Origin: Acidovorax sp.
Lineage (GTDB): Bacteria; Pseudomonadota; Gammaproteobacteria; Burkholderiales; Burkholderiaceae_C
NCBI RefSeq assembly: GCF_016783915.1
Contig: NZ_JADHVT010000004.1
Location: 1-64,000, forward strand
DNA: 64,000 bases
Reading direction: 5' to 3'
The notes under the pieces were generated by a model. That model saw only the letters and a list, made by a program, of their open reading frames with translations. It was not told the origin of the DNA and did no database searches. The translations under genes and the position numbers were made by a program. Below are positions 16,973-27,264 of this stretch, in pieces (position 1 is the first letter of the stretch; each line of letters opens with the position of its first letter).

Positions 16973-19626
16973 GGCGTCTCTTGCGCGGGCAACGCCTGTT
17001 CAGCGTCGGCCCAGTAGTCTTTGCGGCACAGGCCGCGCACGGCGCAGAACTCGCACACCGATCCCTCGCCCAGCGCGGGCAGCGGCGCACCGGCGGCGAT
17101 GCGGGCCATGTCGTGCTGGATGCCTTCGATGAGCACATCGCGCAGGTGCACCACCTCGTCTTGTTCGTGCAACTGTGTCTCGCCGCGCTCGCCTACGTTG
17201 ACATAAGCCGCGCGCAGGGTGTCGTGGCTCAACAAGGCCGCGTAAAAAGCAAGTTGGGTGTCCTCCGCTCCAGCCTTGATGCGCTGGCGGGTCACGCTGT
17301 CGCTTTCGGTCTTGTAGTCAATCACCAGTACCGCAGGCTCGCCGGTGGACGAGACCCCATCGATGCGGTCGATGGTGCCGACCAGCTCCAGGTCGCCCAG
17401 CGGCTGGCGGGCCTTGACCTCGGCCTGGCGGAAGGTGGCGCCCTGTTGCTCATGCCCTGCCAGCCATTGCAGGTAGCCGTCGCGCAGTTGCGTCCAGCCT
17501 GCGGCAAAGGGCAGAAAGTCGCCGTCTTGCAGGCGCTGCTCGCGGGTGACGGCCTCGGCGGCGGCGTCCATGCGGGTGCGGCGCTCGTCCAGGCCATCGG
17601 CCGGTTCCGCCAGCAAGGCTTCATGAAAGTGCTGCAGTACCGCGTGCAGCCAGGTGCCAAAGTCGCGCTTGTCCACTTCGGCATCCAGTTCGTCGGCCTC
17701 GCGCAGGCCCAGCTGGCGCTGTGCAAAGAAGCGGTACGGACAATGGCGCAGATCGGAATACGCGGTAGATGACAGGTGCGTCACCGGCAGCGCCTGGCCA
17801 ACGGGCAAGGGGCGCTGCGTGGGGGTGGCGGCCACATCGCGCGCACCGCGCTCGTCGGCTCCTGGCATGGCGGTGCCATCCAGTTGCAGAGCCAGCACCA
17901 GCGCGCTGGCCAGAAGGGGCTCGCCGCCCTCGTCACCGGTGCGCCACAGCACATCCACTACCGGCGTGCGCAGGGCATGGGTCCAGGCGGCACGCTGGGC
18001 GGTCTCCAGCGACTGGCGCGTGGGCAGGCCCCAGGCCTCGCGCTGCGCTTGGGACCATTCGCCCACGGGCTCGGGGGCAGGTTGCAGGCGCTTTTCGTCA
18101 CAGCCCGGTAGCACGGCGGCGGCGAAAGGGCGGCCCAGCAGTTGCGGCATGGGCAACACCACCACAGGGGCTCCGGCCGCCTGCGCGGCCACGTAGCGCC
18201 CGGCCTCCAGCACGTCTTTGGCCCAACGGGTGAATTCGGCCAGTGTCATGCGGCGACCCACACTGTCGCCCCAGCCGTCCAGTTCTGACTGCTGGCCGTC
18301 TTGCAGGCGCAGGGCGCCCAGCACGCGCATGCCGGCCGGGTCGGCCTGCAGGCCTTGCCACTGGCCCGCTTGCTCCAGCACGGCGCGCAGGGTTGGCAGC
18401 CACTGCGCCAGCGGGCGCGAAGTGCGCAGGGATTCGCGCCAGGCCTCCACCGTGGCCACGGTGCGGGCAAGGTGGGGCTGTGCACTCAAATCCCGGGCGG
18501 CAGCGGCGCTCCAGTACTGCACCACGCCCTTGCGCAGCCATTGCTCCAGGCGGTTGACCTCGCCAGACATCAGCGCGGGGGTGTGTTTGACCCAGTCCAG
18601 CACCTCGTTGGAGGAGGCATTCCACGCTGCGGCCTGCAGTACAGCCATGACCCGTGAAGCGGCGCGCGTGGTGGACAGAATCCAGCCGCTTTCATCGCGA
18701 ACCAAGACGCCACTGCTGTCCAGGTGGGCCAGCACACGGCGGATCAGTGCACGGTCCGTGGCCGCCAGGGCCACGGGCACCCGCCCCTGCTCGACGTGGC
18801 GCAGCACACAGGCCGCAGCGCGATGGGCCTCGTCTTCGGCGTCCGTTGCGACGCGCAGGGCCCACTGCGGCGGCGAATCGGCATCGTCGACCGGTGCGGG
18901 CAGCGCAATGCACAAACCTTGCTCACCCCAATGCGCCTGCAGGGCACGGGTCAGCACGTCAGACTGAAACCCCTCCAGTACCACCAGCGCATCCACCGCC
19001 CCGCGAACGCCAGGCTCAAACAGCACGTCGGTCGCATAACGAGATGCGAGTGCCCATTCCAGTGCCAGGCGCGCCACCAGAGCCTCGTAATGCAGAGCGG
19101 AGCCTTCCTCGGCCGTGGCCAGCAGCTTGCGGGCCTCGTCACCCCAGGCAGCGCGCAGCGCCGGGGGCACGGCGGCAACCACCGGGGCCAATTGGGCTGC
19201 GGCCTCCTGCAGTGGCGTGGCCAGCATTTCGCGCTGCGCGCCCTGCCCCACACGATCGAGCAGCGTGCGGGCCGTGAGCGTGTCGCGCGCCATATCGCCC
19301 GCCAGATCGTCGCCCGTGGGCTCAAATGCTTGCAACTGGCGAGCCCAGTTGCGGGTGGTTTCAAAACGTGGTGCAAAGCCCTGCGGAAACTGCTGAGCCC
19401 AATGGCGCTGGGCCCAGGGCATGAGCTGGGCGTAGGGCACCAGCACCACCGTGCGCGCCAAATGGGCGCCATGGGCTTGGGCATGCGCAGCCACCTGGGC
19501 CAGTGCGCGTTGCCACAGGGCGGTGCTTGCGGCCGCAAATCCACTGGTTTGATCGCTTTTCGCTATGACTGTCATAGCGTCGCAAGACCCGGCCACACCG
19601 GTGAACGTGGGATTGGTTTCTGTCAC
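16969..19626 (-). CDS. addB: PD-(D/E)XK nuclease family protein, AddB-like
   Basis: Second subunit of the AddAB-type double-strand break resection complex. The 885-residue protein has a degenerate helicase-like N-terminal half ([16 protein letters not shown]) and a C-terminal nuclease domain with [16 protein letters not shown] and [12 protein letters not shown] as PD-(D/E)XK elements. One Cys in [10 protein letters not shown] plus [10 protein letters not shown] near the end give the four ligands expected for the iron-sulfur staple of AddB nucleases. The start is uncertain: GTG at 19626 is used here, but ATG at 19575 (MTVIAKSDQ) is possible. The stop overlaps the addA start by 4 bp, so translation is probably coupled. 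Confidence 0.88.
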   Translation of the reverse strand: MTETNPTFTGVAGSCDAMTVIAKSDQTSGFAAASTALWQRALAQVAAHAQAHGAHLARTVVLVPYAQLMPWAQRHWAQQFPQGFAPRFETTRNWARQLQAFEPTGDDLAGDMARDTLTARTLLDRVGQGAQREMLATPLQEAAAQLAPVVAAVPPALRAAWGDEARKLLATAEEGSALHYEALVARLALEWALASRYATDVLFEPGVRGAVDALVVLEGFQSDVLTRALQAHWGEQGLCIALPAPVDDADSPPQWALRVATDAEDEAHRAAACVLRHVEQGRVPVALAATDRALIRRVLAHLDSSGVLVRDESGWILSTTRAASRVMAVLQAAAWNASSNEVLDWVKHTPALMSGEVNRLEQWLRKGVVQYWSAAAARDLSAQPHLARTVATVEAWRESLRTSRPLAQWLPTLRAVLEQAGQWQGLQADPAGMRVLGALRLQDGQQSELDGWGDSVGRRMTLAEFTRWAKDVLEAGRYVAAQAAGAPVVVLPMPQLLGRPFAAAVLPGCDEKRLQPAPEPVGEWSQAQREAWGLPTRQSLETAQRAAWTHALRTPVVDVLWRTGDEGGEPLLASALVLALQLDGTAMPGADERGARDVAATPTQRPLPVGQALPVTHLSSTAYSDLRHCPYRFFAQRQLGLREADELDAEVDKRDFGTWLHAVLQHFHEALLAEPADGLDERRTRMDAAAEAVTREQRLQDGDFLPFAAGWTQLRDGYLQWLAGHEQQGATFRQAEVKARQPLGDLELVGTIDRIDGVSSTGEPAVLVIDYKTESDSVTRQRIKAGAEDTQLAFYAALLSHDTLRAAYVNVGERGETQLHEQDEVVHLRDVLIEGIQHDMARIAAGAPLPALGEGSVCEFCAVRGLCRKDYWADAEQALPAQETP

Positions 19627-19685
19627 AATGCCCAGACTTTAAACGTACACCGGTCGCAACCCGCCCAAAATCAAGGAATTCCGCC

Positions 19686-20018
19686 ATGGCCAGCGAACTC
19701 ATCAAACATGTCTCCGACGCCAGCTTTGAAGCCGACGTGCTCCAACCGGGCTCCGCCGTGCTGGTGGACTACTGGGCTGAGTGGTGCGGCCCCTGCAAGA
19801 TGATTGCTCCCATCCTGGACGAAGTCGCAGGCACCTACCAAGGCAAGCTGCAGATCGCCAAGATGAACGTGGACGAGAACCGCGAAATCCCCGCCAAGTT
19901 CGGCATCCGCGGCATCCCCACCCTGATGCTGTTCAAGGATGGCCAACTGGCAGCCACCAAGGTCGGCGCGATGAGCAAGGCCCAGTTGACCGCCTTCATC
20001 GACCAACAACTGGCCTGA
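19686..20018 (+). CDS. trxA: Thioredoxin 1
   Basis: Small cytoplasmic dithiol reductant for ribonucleotide reductase, methionine sulfoxide reductases and others. The 110-residue protein carries the active site WCGPCK (C34, C37), the conserved cis-Pro in [11 protein letters not shown] and the usual fold length. AAGGAATT precedes the ATG. It is divergent from addB, has a strong terminator just downstream, and is followed by rho in the same direction, a common trxA-rho arrangement in proteobacteria. Confidence 0.97.
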   Translation: MASELIKHVSDASFEADVLQPGSAVLVDYWAEWCGPCKMIAPILDEVAGTYQGKLQIAKMNVDENREIPAKFGIRGIPTLMLFKDGQLAATKVGAMSKAQLTAFIDQQLA

Positions 20019-20029
20019 CCCACTGCCCC

Positions 20030-20065
20030 AAGCCCCCTCGGTACGACTGCCGATGGGGCTTTTTT
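20030..20065 (+). terminator. Rho-independent terminator after trxA
   Basis: AAGCCCC and GGGGCTT pair around an 18-nt loop, followed directly by a run of T, 12 nt after the trxA stop codon. Confidence 0.85.
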
Positions 20066-20154
20066 GTTAAGCGATAGACCTGCGGGGAAACAACAGGCTG
20101 GCAGTTGCGCAACCTCACACCTTGCGCCCCTGAGGCCCCCGCATTTTTTCCTGT

Positions 20155-20160
20155 CATAAT
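20155..20160 (+). promoter_or_regulatory. Candidate -10 box for rho
   Basis: TGTCATAAT resembles an extended -10 element (TG-n-CATAAT) and would give a leader of about 130 nt before the rho ATG. A long leader would suit the transcriptional autoregulation known for rho. No -35 box stands out. Confidence 0.35.
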
Positions 20161-20295
20161 TCCCACAGATCACCGGGCTGCATGCATTGGCAGCCGGACC
20201 AAGATCCCTGGCGAGCCGGACCTGCAAACAGCAGCCCATTCGGCATCAGCCCACCTCCCCCAAGATTCATACCAGCTCCGCCAAGGAGTCAATCC

Positions 20296-21558
20296 ATGCA
20301 CTTAAACGAACTCAAGGCACTGCACGTGTCTGAAGTCCTGAAGCAGGCCGAAGAACTCGAAATCGAAAACACGGGCCGCATGCGCAAGCAGGAGTTGATG
20401 TTTGCCATCATCAAGAAGCGCGCCAAGGCGGGTGAGCAGGTGTTTGCAGACGGCGTGCTGGAAATCCTGCCGGATGGCTTCGGCTTTCTGCGCAGCCCCG
20501 ACACGAGCTTCACGGCCAGCACGGACGACATCTACATCAGCCCCAGCCAGGTGCGTCGCTTCAACCTGCACACCGGCGACATGATTGAAGGCGAGGTGCG
20601 TACGCCCAAGGATGGCGAGCGCTACTTTGCGCTGACCAAGCTCGACAAGGTCAACGACGGCCCGCCAGAGCAGAACAAGCACAAGGTGATGTTTGAGAAC
20701 CTGACGCCCCTGTTCCCCAAGGAGCAGATGCGCCTGGAGCGCGACGTCAAGAGCGAAGAGAACATCACCGGCCGCATCATCGACATCATCGCGCCCATCG
20801 GCCGTGGCCAGCGCGCCCTGATCGTGGCCCCGCCCAAGAGTGGCAAGACGGTGATGATGCAGCACATCGCCCATGCCATCACGGCCAACAACCCCGACGT
20901 ACACCTGATGGTGCTGCTGGTGGACGAGCGCCCTGAAGAAGTGACCGAAATGCAGCGCACGGTCAAGGGCGAAATCATCGCCTCGACCTTCGACGAGCCC
21001 GCCGCCCGCCATGTGCACGTCGCCGAGATGGTGATCGAGCGCGCCAAGCGCCTCGTCGAACTGAAGAAGGACGTGGTGATCCTGCTCGACTCCATCACCC
21101 GCCTGGCCCGCGCCTACAACAACGTTGTGCCCTCGAGCGGCAAGGTGCTGTCAGGCGGTGTGGACGCCGCCGCGCTGCAGCGCCCCAAGCGCTTCTTTGG
21201 AGCCGCCCGCAAGGTTGAAGAAGGTGGCTCGCTCACCATCATCGCCACGGCGCTGGTTGATACGGGCAGCCGCATGGACGAAGTGATCTTTGAAGAATTC
21301 AAGGGCACGGGCAACTGCGAAATCCACCTGAACCGCCGCCTGTACGAAAAGCGCGTTTTCCCCGCCATCGAACTGAACAAGAGCGGCACCCGCCGCGAAG
21401 AACTGCTGCTGGCCCCCGAGATCCTGCAAAAGACGCGCATCCTGCGCCAGTTCATGTACAACATGGACGAGATCGAGTCCATGGAATTGATGATCAAGAA
21501 CATGAAGGCCACAAAAACCAATGTGGACTTCTTCGACATGATGCGGCGCGGGGGCTGA
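20296..21558 (+). CDS. rho: Transcription termination factor Rho
   Basis: Hexameric RNA-dependent ATPase helicase that terminates untranslated transcripts. The start [14 protein letters not shown] at 20296 has AAGGAG 7 nt upstream; the tracked ORF adds 38 unrelated residues. The 420 residues match E. coli Rho (419). Visible parts are the N-terminal Rho_N helix bundle, the OSB RNA-binding fold ([16 protein letters not shown] and [12 protein letters not shown]), Walker A APPKSGKT near residue 180, the Q-loop, and the R-loop ([13 protein letters not shown]). rpmE2 follows about 90 nt downstream. Confidence 0.98.
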   Translation: MHLNELKALHVSEVLKQAEELEIENTGRMRKQELMFAIIKKRAKAGEQVFADGVLEILPDGFGFLRSPDTSFTASTDDIYISPSQVRRFNLHTGDMIEGEVRTPKDGERYFALTKLDKVNDGPPEQNKHKVMFENLTPLFPKEQMRLERDVKSEENITGRIIDIIAPIGRGQRALIVAPPKSGKTVMMQHIAHAITANNPDVHLMVLLVDERPEEVTEMQRTVKGEIIASTFDEPAARHVHVAEMVIERAKRLVELKKDVVILLDSITRLARAYNNVVPSSGKVLSGGVDAAALQRPKRFFGAARKVEEGGSLTIIATALVDTGSRMDEVIFEEFKGTGNCEIHLNRRLYEKRVFPAIELNKSGTRREELLLAPEILQKTRILRQFMYNMDEIESMELMIKNMKATKTNVDFFDMMRRGG

Positions 21559-21650
21559 TTCCCAGCCTGTGCAATAATAGAGGGCTTTTTCGTGCGGAAA
21601 GTACATCGGACTGGCCGGTGCGGCTCCCGCAGTTGACTCAAAGGAAGATC

Positions 21651-21905
21651 ATGAAAGAAGGCATTCACCCCAACTACCGCGAAGTTCTGTTCGTGGACCT
21701 GTCCAACGGTTTCAAGTTCGTGACGCGCTCGTGCGTGAACACCAAGGAAACCGAAACCCACGAAGGCAAGGAATACCCGCTGTTCAAGCTGGATACCTCT
21801 TCTGAATCGCACCCTTTCTACACCGGCACGCAAAAGTCCGTGGACAACATGGGTGGCCGCGTGGAGCGCTTCCGCAACCGTTTTGGCAAGACCGCAGCGA
21901 AGTAA
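21651..21905 (+). CDS. rpmE2: 50S ribosomal protein L31 type B
   Basis: Large-subunit ribosomal protein of the zinc-free (C-negative) type. [16 protein letters not shown] is the classic start, with AAGGAAG 4 nt before it; the tracked ORF starts 11 codons too early. The 84 residues show [19 protein letters not shown] and [10 protein letters not shown] but lack the CXXC metal motif of type A. The rho-L31 pair is a frequent arrangement. The leader contains TGCAATAAT, a possible extended -10 box, so it may have its own promoter. Confidence 0.96.
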   Translation: MKEGIHPNYREVLFVDLSNGFKFVTRSCVNTKETETHEGKEYPLFKLDTSSESHPFYTGTQKSVDNMGGRVERFRNRFGKTAAK

Positions 21906-21925
21906 TTCGCCCCTGCGTTTCCGCC

Positions 21926-21960
21926 AAAAAGGCAGCCCGGGCAACCGGGCTGCCTTTTTT
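21926..21960. terminator. Strong bidirectional-looking terminator after rpmE2
   Basis: AAAAAGGCAGCCCGG, a GCAA loop, then CCGGGCTGCC and six T. The ten-base-pair perfect stem sits 25 nt after the rpmE2 stop. Its position shows that the long tracked ORF starting at 21853 cannot be the true 5' end of the next gene. Confidence 0.9.
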
Positions 21961-22014
21961 CATGGGTTTTGCCTTTATTCTCGGTGGCTCCTCTGCCCTG
22001 CCGCCCACTGTCGC

Positions 22015-23715
22015 GTGACTCCACCCACCCCCGCCATCGTTACCCAGAACGCTGTCAGCCCACTGCCCCGCTGGGCGCTGCTGCTGCTGTGCATTGCCTA
22101 TGTGGTGCCAGGCTTCGTTGGCCGTGACCCTTGGAAGAATGCAGACGTCACCGCTTTTGGCTACATGTTGGAGCTGGCCCAAGGACGCACTCCTTGGCTC
22201 AGCCCGTTGCTCGGTAGCATGCCCCCTGAAACCGAAGGGCTGCTCCCTTACTGGCTAGGGGCCTGGGCTGTGCAGATGGCGCCTGCCTGGCTGTCGGCGG
22301 AGATGGCAGCGCGCATGCCGTTCCTTGCCCTCTTTGTCATCACGCTGGTTGCCACCTGGTATGGCGTGTACTACCTGGCCCGCAGCCCCGGCGCCCAACC
22401 GGTAGCGTTTGCCTTTGGCGGCGAGGCCCCCCCCCTCGACTACGCACGCGCCATTGCCGATGGAGCCTTGCTGGCACTGATCGCCTGCCTGGGCCTGGCA
22501 CAGCTGTCGCACGAAGTGACGAGCTATCTGGCGCAGCTCAGTTGCACCGCTCTGCTGTTTTTTGCGGTGGCGGCCATGCCACACCGTACCGTGGCGCCTG
22601 CGGTGGCACTGGTGCTGGGCATGGCTGGGCTTACGCTGTCCGGAGCCCCTGCCCTGACGGCCATGCTGGGCGTAGGCGGCATGGTGCTGATGGTCTTTGC
22701 GCCCGCTGGCCACACTGACCACCGCTGGCGCTGGGCCGCCATGCTGGCTGCCGCCACACTGGCGGTAGCCGCTGTGGCACAGGGTCTGGATCTGTGGCGC
22801 TGGCGCGTAGTGGGGTTCGATGGTGGCGGCAAGGACTGGCTGAGCCTGGCGCGCCTGCTGCTGTGGTTTGGCTGGCCGGCCTGGCCGCTGGCGCTGTGGA
22901 CCGTGTGGCGCTGGCGCCAGCAAATTTTCAGCCGTCCCGGCCAACGGCATCTACTGCTGCCCCTGTGGTTCACCCTGGTGTCGATTGGCGCGACCATCAC
23001 CACCCAGCCGGCCGACCGGGCCTTGCTGCTAGGCCTGCCCGCGATGGCTGCGCTGGCGGCATTCGCATTGCCCACGCTGCGTCGCAGTGTGGGGGCCCTG
23101 ATTGACTGGTTCACGCTGCTGTTTTTTACTGTATCGGCCCTCGCGATCTGGGTGATCTGGATTGCCATGCAGACCGGCGTACCTGCCAAGCCCGCTGCCA
23201 ACGTGGCCAAGCTGGCGCCGGGATTTGTGCCGCAGTTTTCGGTGCTGGCGTTGCTGGTGGCCGTGGCGGCCACCTTGGGCTGGTGCGGCCTGGTATGGTG
23301 GCGCGCGTCTCGCAACCGCGCACCCATCTGGAAGAGCCTGGTGCTGCCTGCTGGCGGTGCTGCCCTGGGCTGGCTTTTGCTGATGACCCTGTGGCTGCCC
23401 CTGCTGGACTACGCACGCAGCTATGGTCCGCAGGTGCGCAGTGTGGCGGCAGCCCTGGGGCCGGAGCCCGGGTGCATTCAGACCGTGGGGCTGAACCGCG
23501 CCCAGGTGGCGGCACTGCAGTTCCATGGACAGCTGTCGCTGCAGCGCGCAGGACTGCAGGATGAGTGCCAGTGGCTGCTGGTAGATAGCGTGTCCTGGCC
23601 GGCGTCAGAGCGCATGGTCCGTGCAGAGCTGTGGGAGCCTTGGGCCACCCTCCCCCGCCCAACCGACAAGAACGAGAACCTGCTGCTGTTCCACCGCGCG
23701 GCCCCGGCACGCTGA
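22015..23715 (+). CDS. Polytopic membrane glycosyltransferase-like protein (GT-C/ArnT type)
   Basis: Probable inner-membrane transferase that uses a lipid-linked sugar donor. The chosen GTG start at 22015 lies behind the rpmE2 terminator and gives 566 residues. About 12 hydrophobic segments are visible. The first periplasmic loop has the GT-C layout: GRDPWKNADVTAFGYM in place of the usual acidic motif, then TPWLSPLLG and PETEGLLPYWLGAWAVQM, resembling the KPPLLYW region of ArnT-family enzymes. A soluble C-terminal region ends in NENLLLFHRAAPAR. Its stop overlaps the start of the MATE gene (TGATG). The acceptor is unknown. Confidence 0.65.
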   Translation: MTPPTPAIVTQNAVSPLPRWALLLLCIAYVVPGFVGRDPWKNADVTAFGYMLELAQGRTPWLSPLLGSMPPETEGLLPYWLGAWAVQMAPAWLSAEMAARMPFLALFVITLVATWYGVYYLARSPGAQPVAFAFGGEAPPLDYARAIADGALLALIACLGLAQLSHEVTSYLAQLSCTALLFFAVAAMPHRTVAPAVALVLGMAGLTLSGAPALTAMLGVGGMVLMVFAPAGHTDHRWRWAAMLAAATLAVAAVAQGLDLWRWRVVGFDGGGKDWLSLARLLLWFGWPAWPLALWTVWRWRQQIFSRPGQRHLLLPLWFTLVSIGATITTQPADRALLLGLPAMAALAAFALPTLRRSVGALIDWFTLLFFTVSALAIWVIWIAMQTGVPAKPAANVAKLAPGFVPQFSVLALLVAVAATLGWCGLVWWRASRNRAPIWKSLVLPAGGAALGWLLLMTLWLPLLDYARSYGPQVRSVAAALGPEPGCIQTVGLNRAQVAALQFHGQLSLQRAGLQDECQWLLVDSVSWPASERMVRAELWEPWATLPRPTDKNENLLLFHRAAPAR

Positions 23716-25082
23716 TGTCGGAGCTGTCCACCATTACCCGGCACGCCATGACCGTGCTGGCGGGGCAATTGGCCGTCATGGCATTCGGGGTGACGGACAC
23801 CATCGTGGCGGGGCGCTACAGCGAATTGTCGCTGGCCGCGCTGTCTGTGGGGTCGGCCATCTTCATCAGCGTCTACGTTGCGCTGATTGGCGTGCTCCAG
23901 GCGTTGCTCCCCGTGTGGGCCGAGCAGCGTGGCGCACAACAACCCGAGGCCGTGGGCCGATCACTGCGACAGGCCTTGTACCTGTGCGCTGCTGCTTCAG
24001 TGGTGGGCATGGCGGTGCTGCTTTCCCCAGGCGCGCTGCTGCGCTGGACGGAGGTACCGCCTGCGCTCCGCCCCCAGGTCGAAAACTACCTGGCGGTGCT
24101 GGCACTGGCACTCCCACCCGCCCTGCTGTTCCGGATCTACAGCACCCTCAACCAGGCCCTGGGCCATCCGCGCCTGGTGACTTGGCTGCAAGTGGGCTCG
24201 CTGTTCATCAAGCTGCCGCTGTCGGTGTGGTTCACCTTTGGCGGCGGCGGCCTTCCCGCTCAGGGTGTGGTGGGCTGCGCCTGGGCCACGCTGGTCGTCA
24301 ACTGCAGCATGCTGGCCTTGGCCGTGTGGCTGCTGCGCACGCAGGATATCTACACCCCCCTGGACCTGTGGCGCCGCATGGAGCCACCCCACTGGCCCAC
24401 CATTGCGGGATTTGCAAGGCTGGGCATTCCGGCCGGCCTGGCCGTGATGGTGGAGGTGACCTCCTTCACCCTGATGGCCTTGTTCATCGCGCGTCAGGGC
24501 ACCACCTCGGCGGCCGCCCACCAGATCGCCGCCAACATGGCTGCCGTGCTCTACATGGTGCCGCTGTCGCTGTCCATCGCCACCAGCGCGCGGGTGAGCT
24601 ACTGGCTGGGCGCACAGCAGCCCCAGCGAGCCCGCCAAGTGGTTTTGATGGGTTTTTCGCTCGCTGCGCTAGTGGGTATTGCCTTGGCAGCTATTCTATT
24701 GATAGCACGACACTCGATCAGCCAGATCTACACCGACAACGCCAGCGTGGCAGCCGTGGCCGGCACGGTGCTGGTCTGGGTGGCGGCGTACCACGCCGCC
24801 GATGCGGTGCAGACGCTGTGCGTGTTTGTGCTGCGCTGCTACCGCATCACGCTGGCGCCACTGGCGGTGTACTGCGCGCTGCTATGGGGTGCCGGCCTGG
24901 CAGGCGGCTACTGGCTGGCTTATGGAGGCAGCGGGCCTTGGTCGGGTGTGGCTTCGCCCACCCCCTTCTGGGCAGCTAGCGCGGCGGCGCTCGCCGTGAC
25001 CGCGCTGCTGTTTGTTGCCATGCTCTGGCGCGCCATCAGCCCGGCAGAGCAAAGCCACGCAAGCGGTTGGCCGGGAAGGTGA
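23715..25082 (+). CDS. MATE family efflux transporter
   Basis: Multidrug/toxin exporter of the MATE (NorM-like) family in the inner membrane, usually driven by Na+ or H+. The start at 23715 shares one base with the preceding stop, suggesting translational coupling. The 455-residue length and 12 hydrophobic segments fit. Family landmarks are MAFGVTDTIVAGRYSELSLAAL in helix 1-2 and GIPAGLAVMVEVTSFTLMALF in the second half. An interspersed repeat copy encodes SLAALVGIALAAILLIAR within a helix. The 3' end overlaps phoR, on the other strand, by 47 bp. Confidence 0.92.
   Translation: MSELSTITRHAMTVLAGQLAVMAFGVTDTIVAGRYSELSLAALSVGSAIFISVYVALIGVLQALLPVWAEQRGAQQPEAVGRSLRQALYLCAAASVVGMAVLLSPGALLRWTEVPPALRPQVENYLAVLALALPPALLFRIYSTLNQALGHPRLVTWLQVGSLFIKLPLSVWFTFGGGGLPAQGVVGCAWATLVVNCSMLALAVWLLRTQDIYTPLDLWRRMEPPHWPTIAGFARLGIPAGLAVMVEVTSFTLMALFIARQGTTSAAAHQIAANMAAVLYMVPLSLSIATSARVSYWLGAQQPQRARQVVLMGFSLAALVGIALAAILLIARHSISQIYTDNASVAAVAGTVLVWVAAYHAADAVQTLCVFVLRCYRITLAPLAVYCALLWGAGLAGGYWLAYGGSGPWSGVASPTPFWAASAAALAVTALLFVAMLWRAISPAEQSHASGWPGR
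24652..24706 (-). repeat. Interspersed AT-rich repeat, copy C (inside MATE gene)
   Basis: In repeat orientation GCTATCAATAGAATAGCTGC, then AAGGCAATACCCACTAGCGC with GCGC at position 38-41, ending GAAAAAC. The reading frame of the transporter runs through it. Confidence 0.65.
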
Positions 25083-26379
25083 CTGAAAACACTGAGCCCT
25101 TGCCCAGGGTGCTGCTGATGTCCAGCCTGGCGCCATGGCGCTGCAGCACATGCTTGACGATGGCCAGGCCCAGGCCTGTGCCCCCGGTTTCGCGTGAACG
25201 GCTGCGGTCCACGCGGTAAAACCGTTCCGTCAGGCGAGGAATGTGTTCGGGCGCAATGCCGGGGCCAGTATCGTGCACAGAGAAAACAGCGCTGCCGTCA
25301 TCCTTGCGCAGCCACTGCACATCGATGGAGCCCCCTCCGGGGGTGTAGCGCACAGCGTTGTTGACGAGGTTGGACAGGGCACTCTGCAGCTCGGCAGGCA
25401 CGCCAGCAATCTCCCCCTCGGCACGCAACAGGTCGGCAGCCGGAAAACGGATCGCATGGGGGCGTTGCTGGTTCTGGGTGAGCAGCACCGACAGGGCGCG
25501 GCCCTCGTCTTCACAGCGCTGCATCAACGACTGCACTGGCGTCCAATCGGCCATGCCAGGCAGCGGACTACCCTCCAGGCGCGACAGCGTCAGCAAGTCC
25601 TGCACGACGCTTTGCATGCGCTGCGCCTGCTGCGCCATCATGCCCAGGTAGCGCGAGCGCTCGTCGGCGCTCAGTGGCAAAGTCTGCAATGTCTCGACGA
25701 AACCGGTCAGCACCGTGAGCGGAGTCCGAATTTCGTGCGACACATTGGCTACAAAGTCGCGCCGCATGGCGTCGGCCTGCTCCAGCGCCGTGACATCGCG
25801 CGACAGCAGCAGCGTGCGCCCGTCGTCATAGGGGTGCAGGTGCACCGAAATGCGCACGGGCCGCGATGGCGTGCTCAGGCGCCCCTCCAGCACCACATCG
25901 CTGGTGAAGTCCTTGGCGGCGAAGTAGGCCGTGAATTCGGGGTTGCGCAGCAGGTTGCCAATGGACTGCATGACGTCGCGCTGCGCATCAAAGCCAAACT
26001 GGTTGGCAGCCATCTGGTTGCACCACTCGATGCGGCCCTGGGCATCGAGCAGCACCACGCCATTGGGTGATGCCTGCAGGGCAGCAAGGATCTCCTGCAA
26101 CCGGTCCTGGCTATCCCGTATCTGCGCCTCCTGCTTGCGCAGCAGACGCCGCGCGCGGTCCGCCGCCTCGCCCCAGATGCCGCGCATGGACGGCACCGAC
26201 GCCAGCTCACCAGTGCGCAGCCAGCGCAGCACCCGCACGCCACGCAGCAGGTCCCAGACGAACCACGCCCAGGCAGCAATGGCCGCACCCAGTGCAGCGC
26301 CCCAAGGCCCACCTTGCCACCACCCCAGGCCACCACCCGCCAATTGCCACAGCAGGAAAAACGAAATACGCCACAGCAT
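25036..26379 (-). CDS. phoR: Phosphate regulon sensor histidine kinase
   Basis: Membrane-bound kinase/phosphatase that, together with PstSCAB and PhoU, controls PhoB. The 447-residue protein has two N-terminal hydrophobic segments (about residues 5-20 and 27-45), a charged linker, a PAS domain (ASPNGVVLLDAQGRIEWCN), the dimerisation/phosphoacceptor site FVANVSHEIRTPL with H215, and the ATP-binding boxes NNAVRYTPGGG, DTGPGIAPEH and GGTGLGLAIVKHVL. It is the last gene of the pst-pho cluster, 156 bp after phoB, and its 3' end overlaps the convergent MATE gene. Confidence 0.96.
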   Translation of the reverse strand: MLWRISFFLLWQLAGGGLGWWQGGPWGAALGAAIAAWAWFVWDLLRGVRVLRWLRTGELASVPSMRGIWGEAADRARRLLRKQEAQIRDSQDRLQEILAALQASPNGVVLLDAQGRIEWCNQMAANQFGFDAQRDVMQSIGNLLRNPEFTAYFAAKDFTSDVVLEGRLSTPSRPVRISVHLHPYDDGRTLLLSRDVTALEQADAMRRDFVANVSHEIRTPLTVLTGFVETLQTLPLSADERSRYLGMMAQQAQRMQSVVQDLLTLSRLEGSPLPGMADWTPVQSLMQRCEDEGRALSVLLTQNQQRPHAIRFPAADLLRAEGEIAGVPAELQSALSNLVNNAVRYTPGGGSIDVQWLRKDDGSAVFSVHDTGPGIAPEHIPRLTERFYRVDRSRSRETGGTGLGLAIVKHVLQRHGARLDISSTLGKGSVFSVTFPANRLRGFALPG

Positions 26380-26535
26380 GCGGATTGCAAAGCCTTCTCA
26401 GAAACGCCAGGGGCGCGACTCGCGCGCCCATTGATCCATCACATTCATCAATTGCTGCCGACAACGCCTGCCAGCCCGGGGCAGCCCGAGGTACCGCACC
26501 ACAGCACCATCGCAGGCAGCAGCGAGCCTACTCCA

Positions 26536-27243
26536 TCAGGCTGACAGCGGCACCTGCGGCTGGGCGGTGAGCCGGTAGCCCGCACCGCGCACGGTTTCCA
26601 CCATCACCGACGCCGCACCCAGAGCCTCGCGCAGCCGCTTGACATGCACGTCCACCGTGCGTTCTTCGATGAAAACATGGTCGCCCCACACCTTGTCGAG
26701 CAGCTGCGACCGGCTGTGCACACGCTCGGCATGCTTCATCAAGAAATGCAGCAGCTTGAACTCGGTAGGCCCCACCTTCAGGGGCTGGCTCTGGAATGTG
26801 ACCCGATAGGTCGCGGCGTCCAGCACCAGCTCGCCAATGGTCACGCTGTCACTCACCTGCTCGGGCGCGCGGCGGCGCAGCACCGCGCGGATGCGGGCCA
26901 GCAGCTCCTGCGTGGAAAAGGGCTTGGTGATGTAGTCGTCGGCACCGGCGTCCAGCCCGGCCACCTTGTCCGGCTCATCCCCACGCGCGGTGAGCATGAG
27001 GATGGGGATGGGCTTGGTGCGGCTGTCTGCACGCCACTTGCGCGCCAGCGACAGACCGCTCTGCCCTGGCAGCATCCAGTCCAGCAGGATCACATCGGGC
27101 AGCACGGCATCCAGCTCGCGCTGCGCGCTGTCGCCGTCTTCCGCCCAGAAGGGCTGGAAACCGTTGTGGCGCAGGTTGACTGCAATCAGTTCGGCAATCG
27201 CGGGTTCGTCCTCCACGATGAGGACACGGGGAAGCTTTCTCAT
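26536..27243 (-). CDS. phoB: Phosphate regulon response regulator
   Basis: OmpR-family transcription factor that binds tandem 11-bp-spaced TGTCA half-sites under phosphate starvation. The 235 residues comprise a receiver domain with the acidic pocket E11/D12, phosphoacceptor D55 (LLDWMLPG) and K in ITKPFS, and a winged-helix domain with LVLDAATYRVTF, GPTEFKLLHFLM and the recognition helix region VFIEERTVDVHVKRLREAL. Candidate PhoB sites are visible upstream of pstS, ppk and olsB in this window. It lies between phoU and phoR. Confidence 0.97.
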   Translation of the reverse strand: MRKLPRVLIVEDEPAIAELIAVNLRHNGFQPFWAEDGDSAQRELDAVLPDVILLDWMLPGQSGLSLARKWRADSRTKPIPILMLTARGDEPDKVAGLDAGADDYITKPFSTQELLARIRAVLRRRAPEQVSDSVTIGELVLDAATYRVTFQSQPLKVGPTEFKLLHFLMKHAERVHSRSQLLDKVWGDHVFIEERTVDVHVKRLREALGAASVMVETVRGAGYRLTAQPQVPLSA

Positions 27244-27264
27244 GGTGAATCCAGCGCCCCGTAC

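Noticed and set aside
19562-19585. CGCTATGAC-T-GTCATAGCG palindrome near the addB start as another repeat copy
   Set aside because: It shares ATAGC-like words with the repeat family but not the 55-bp alignment; may be chance or a local operator.
21853-22014. N-terminal extension of the GT-C protein in the ORF track
   Set aside because: It would begin inside rpmE2 and be translated through a strong terminator.
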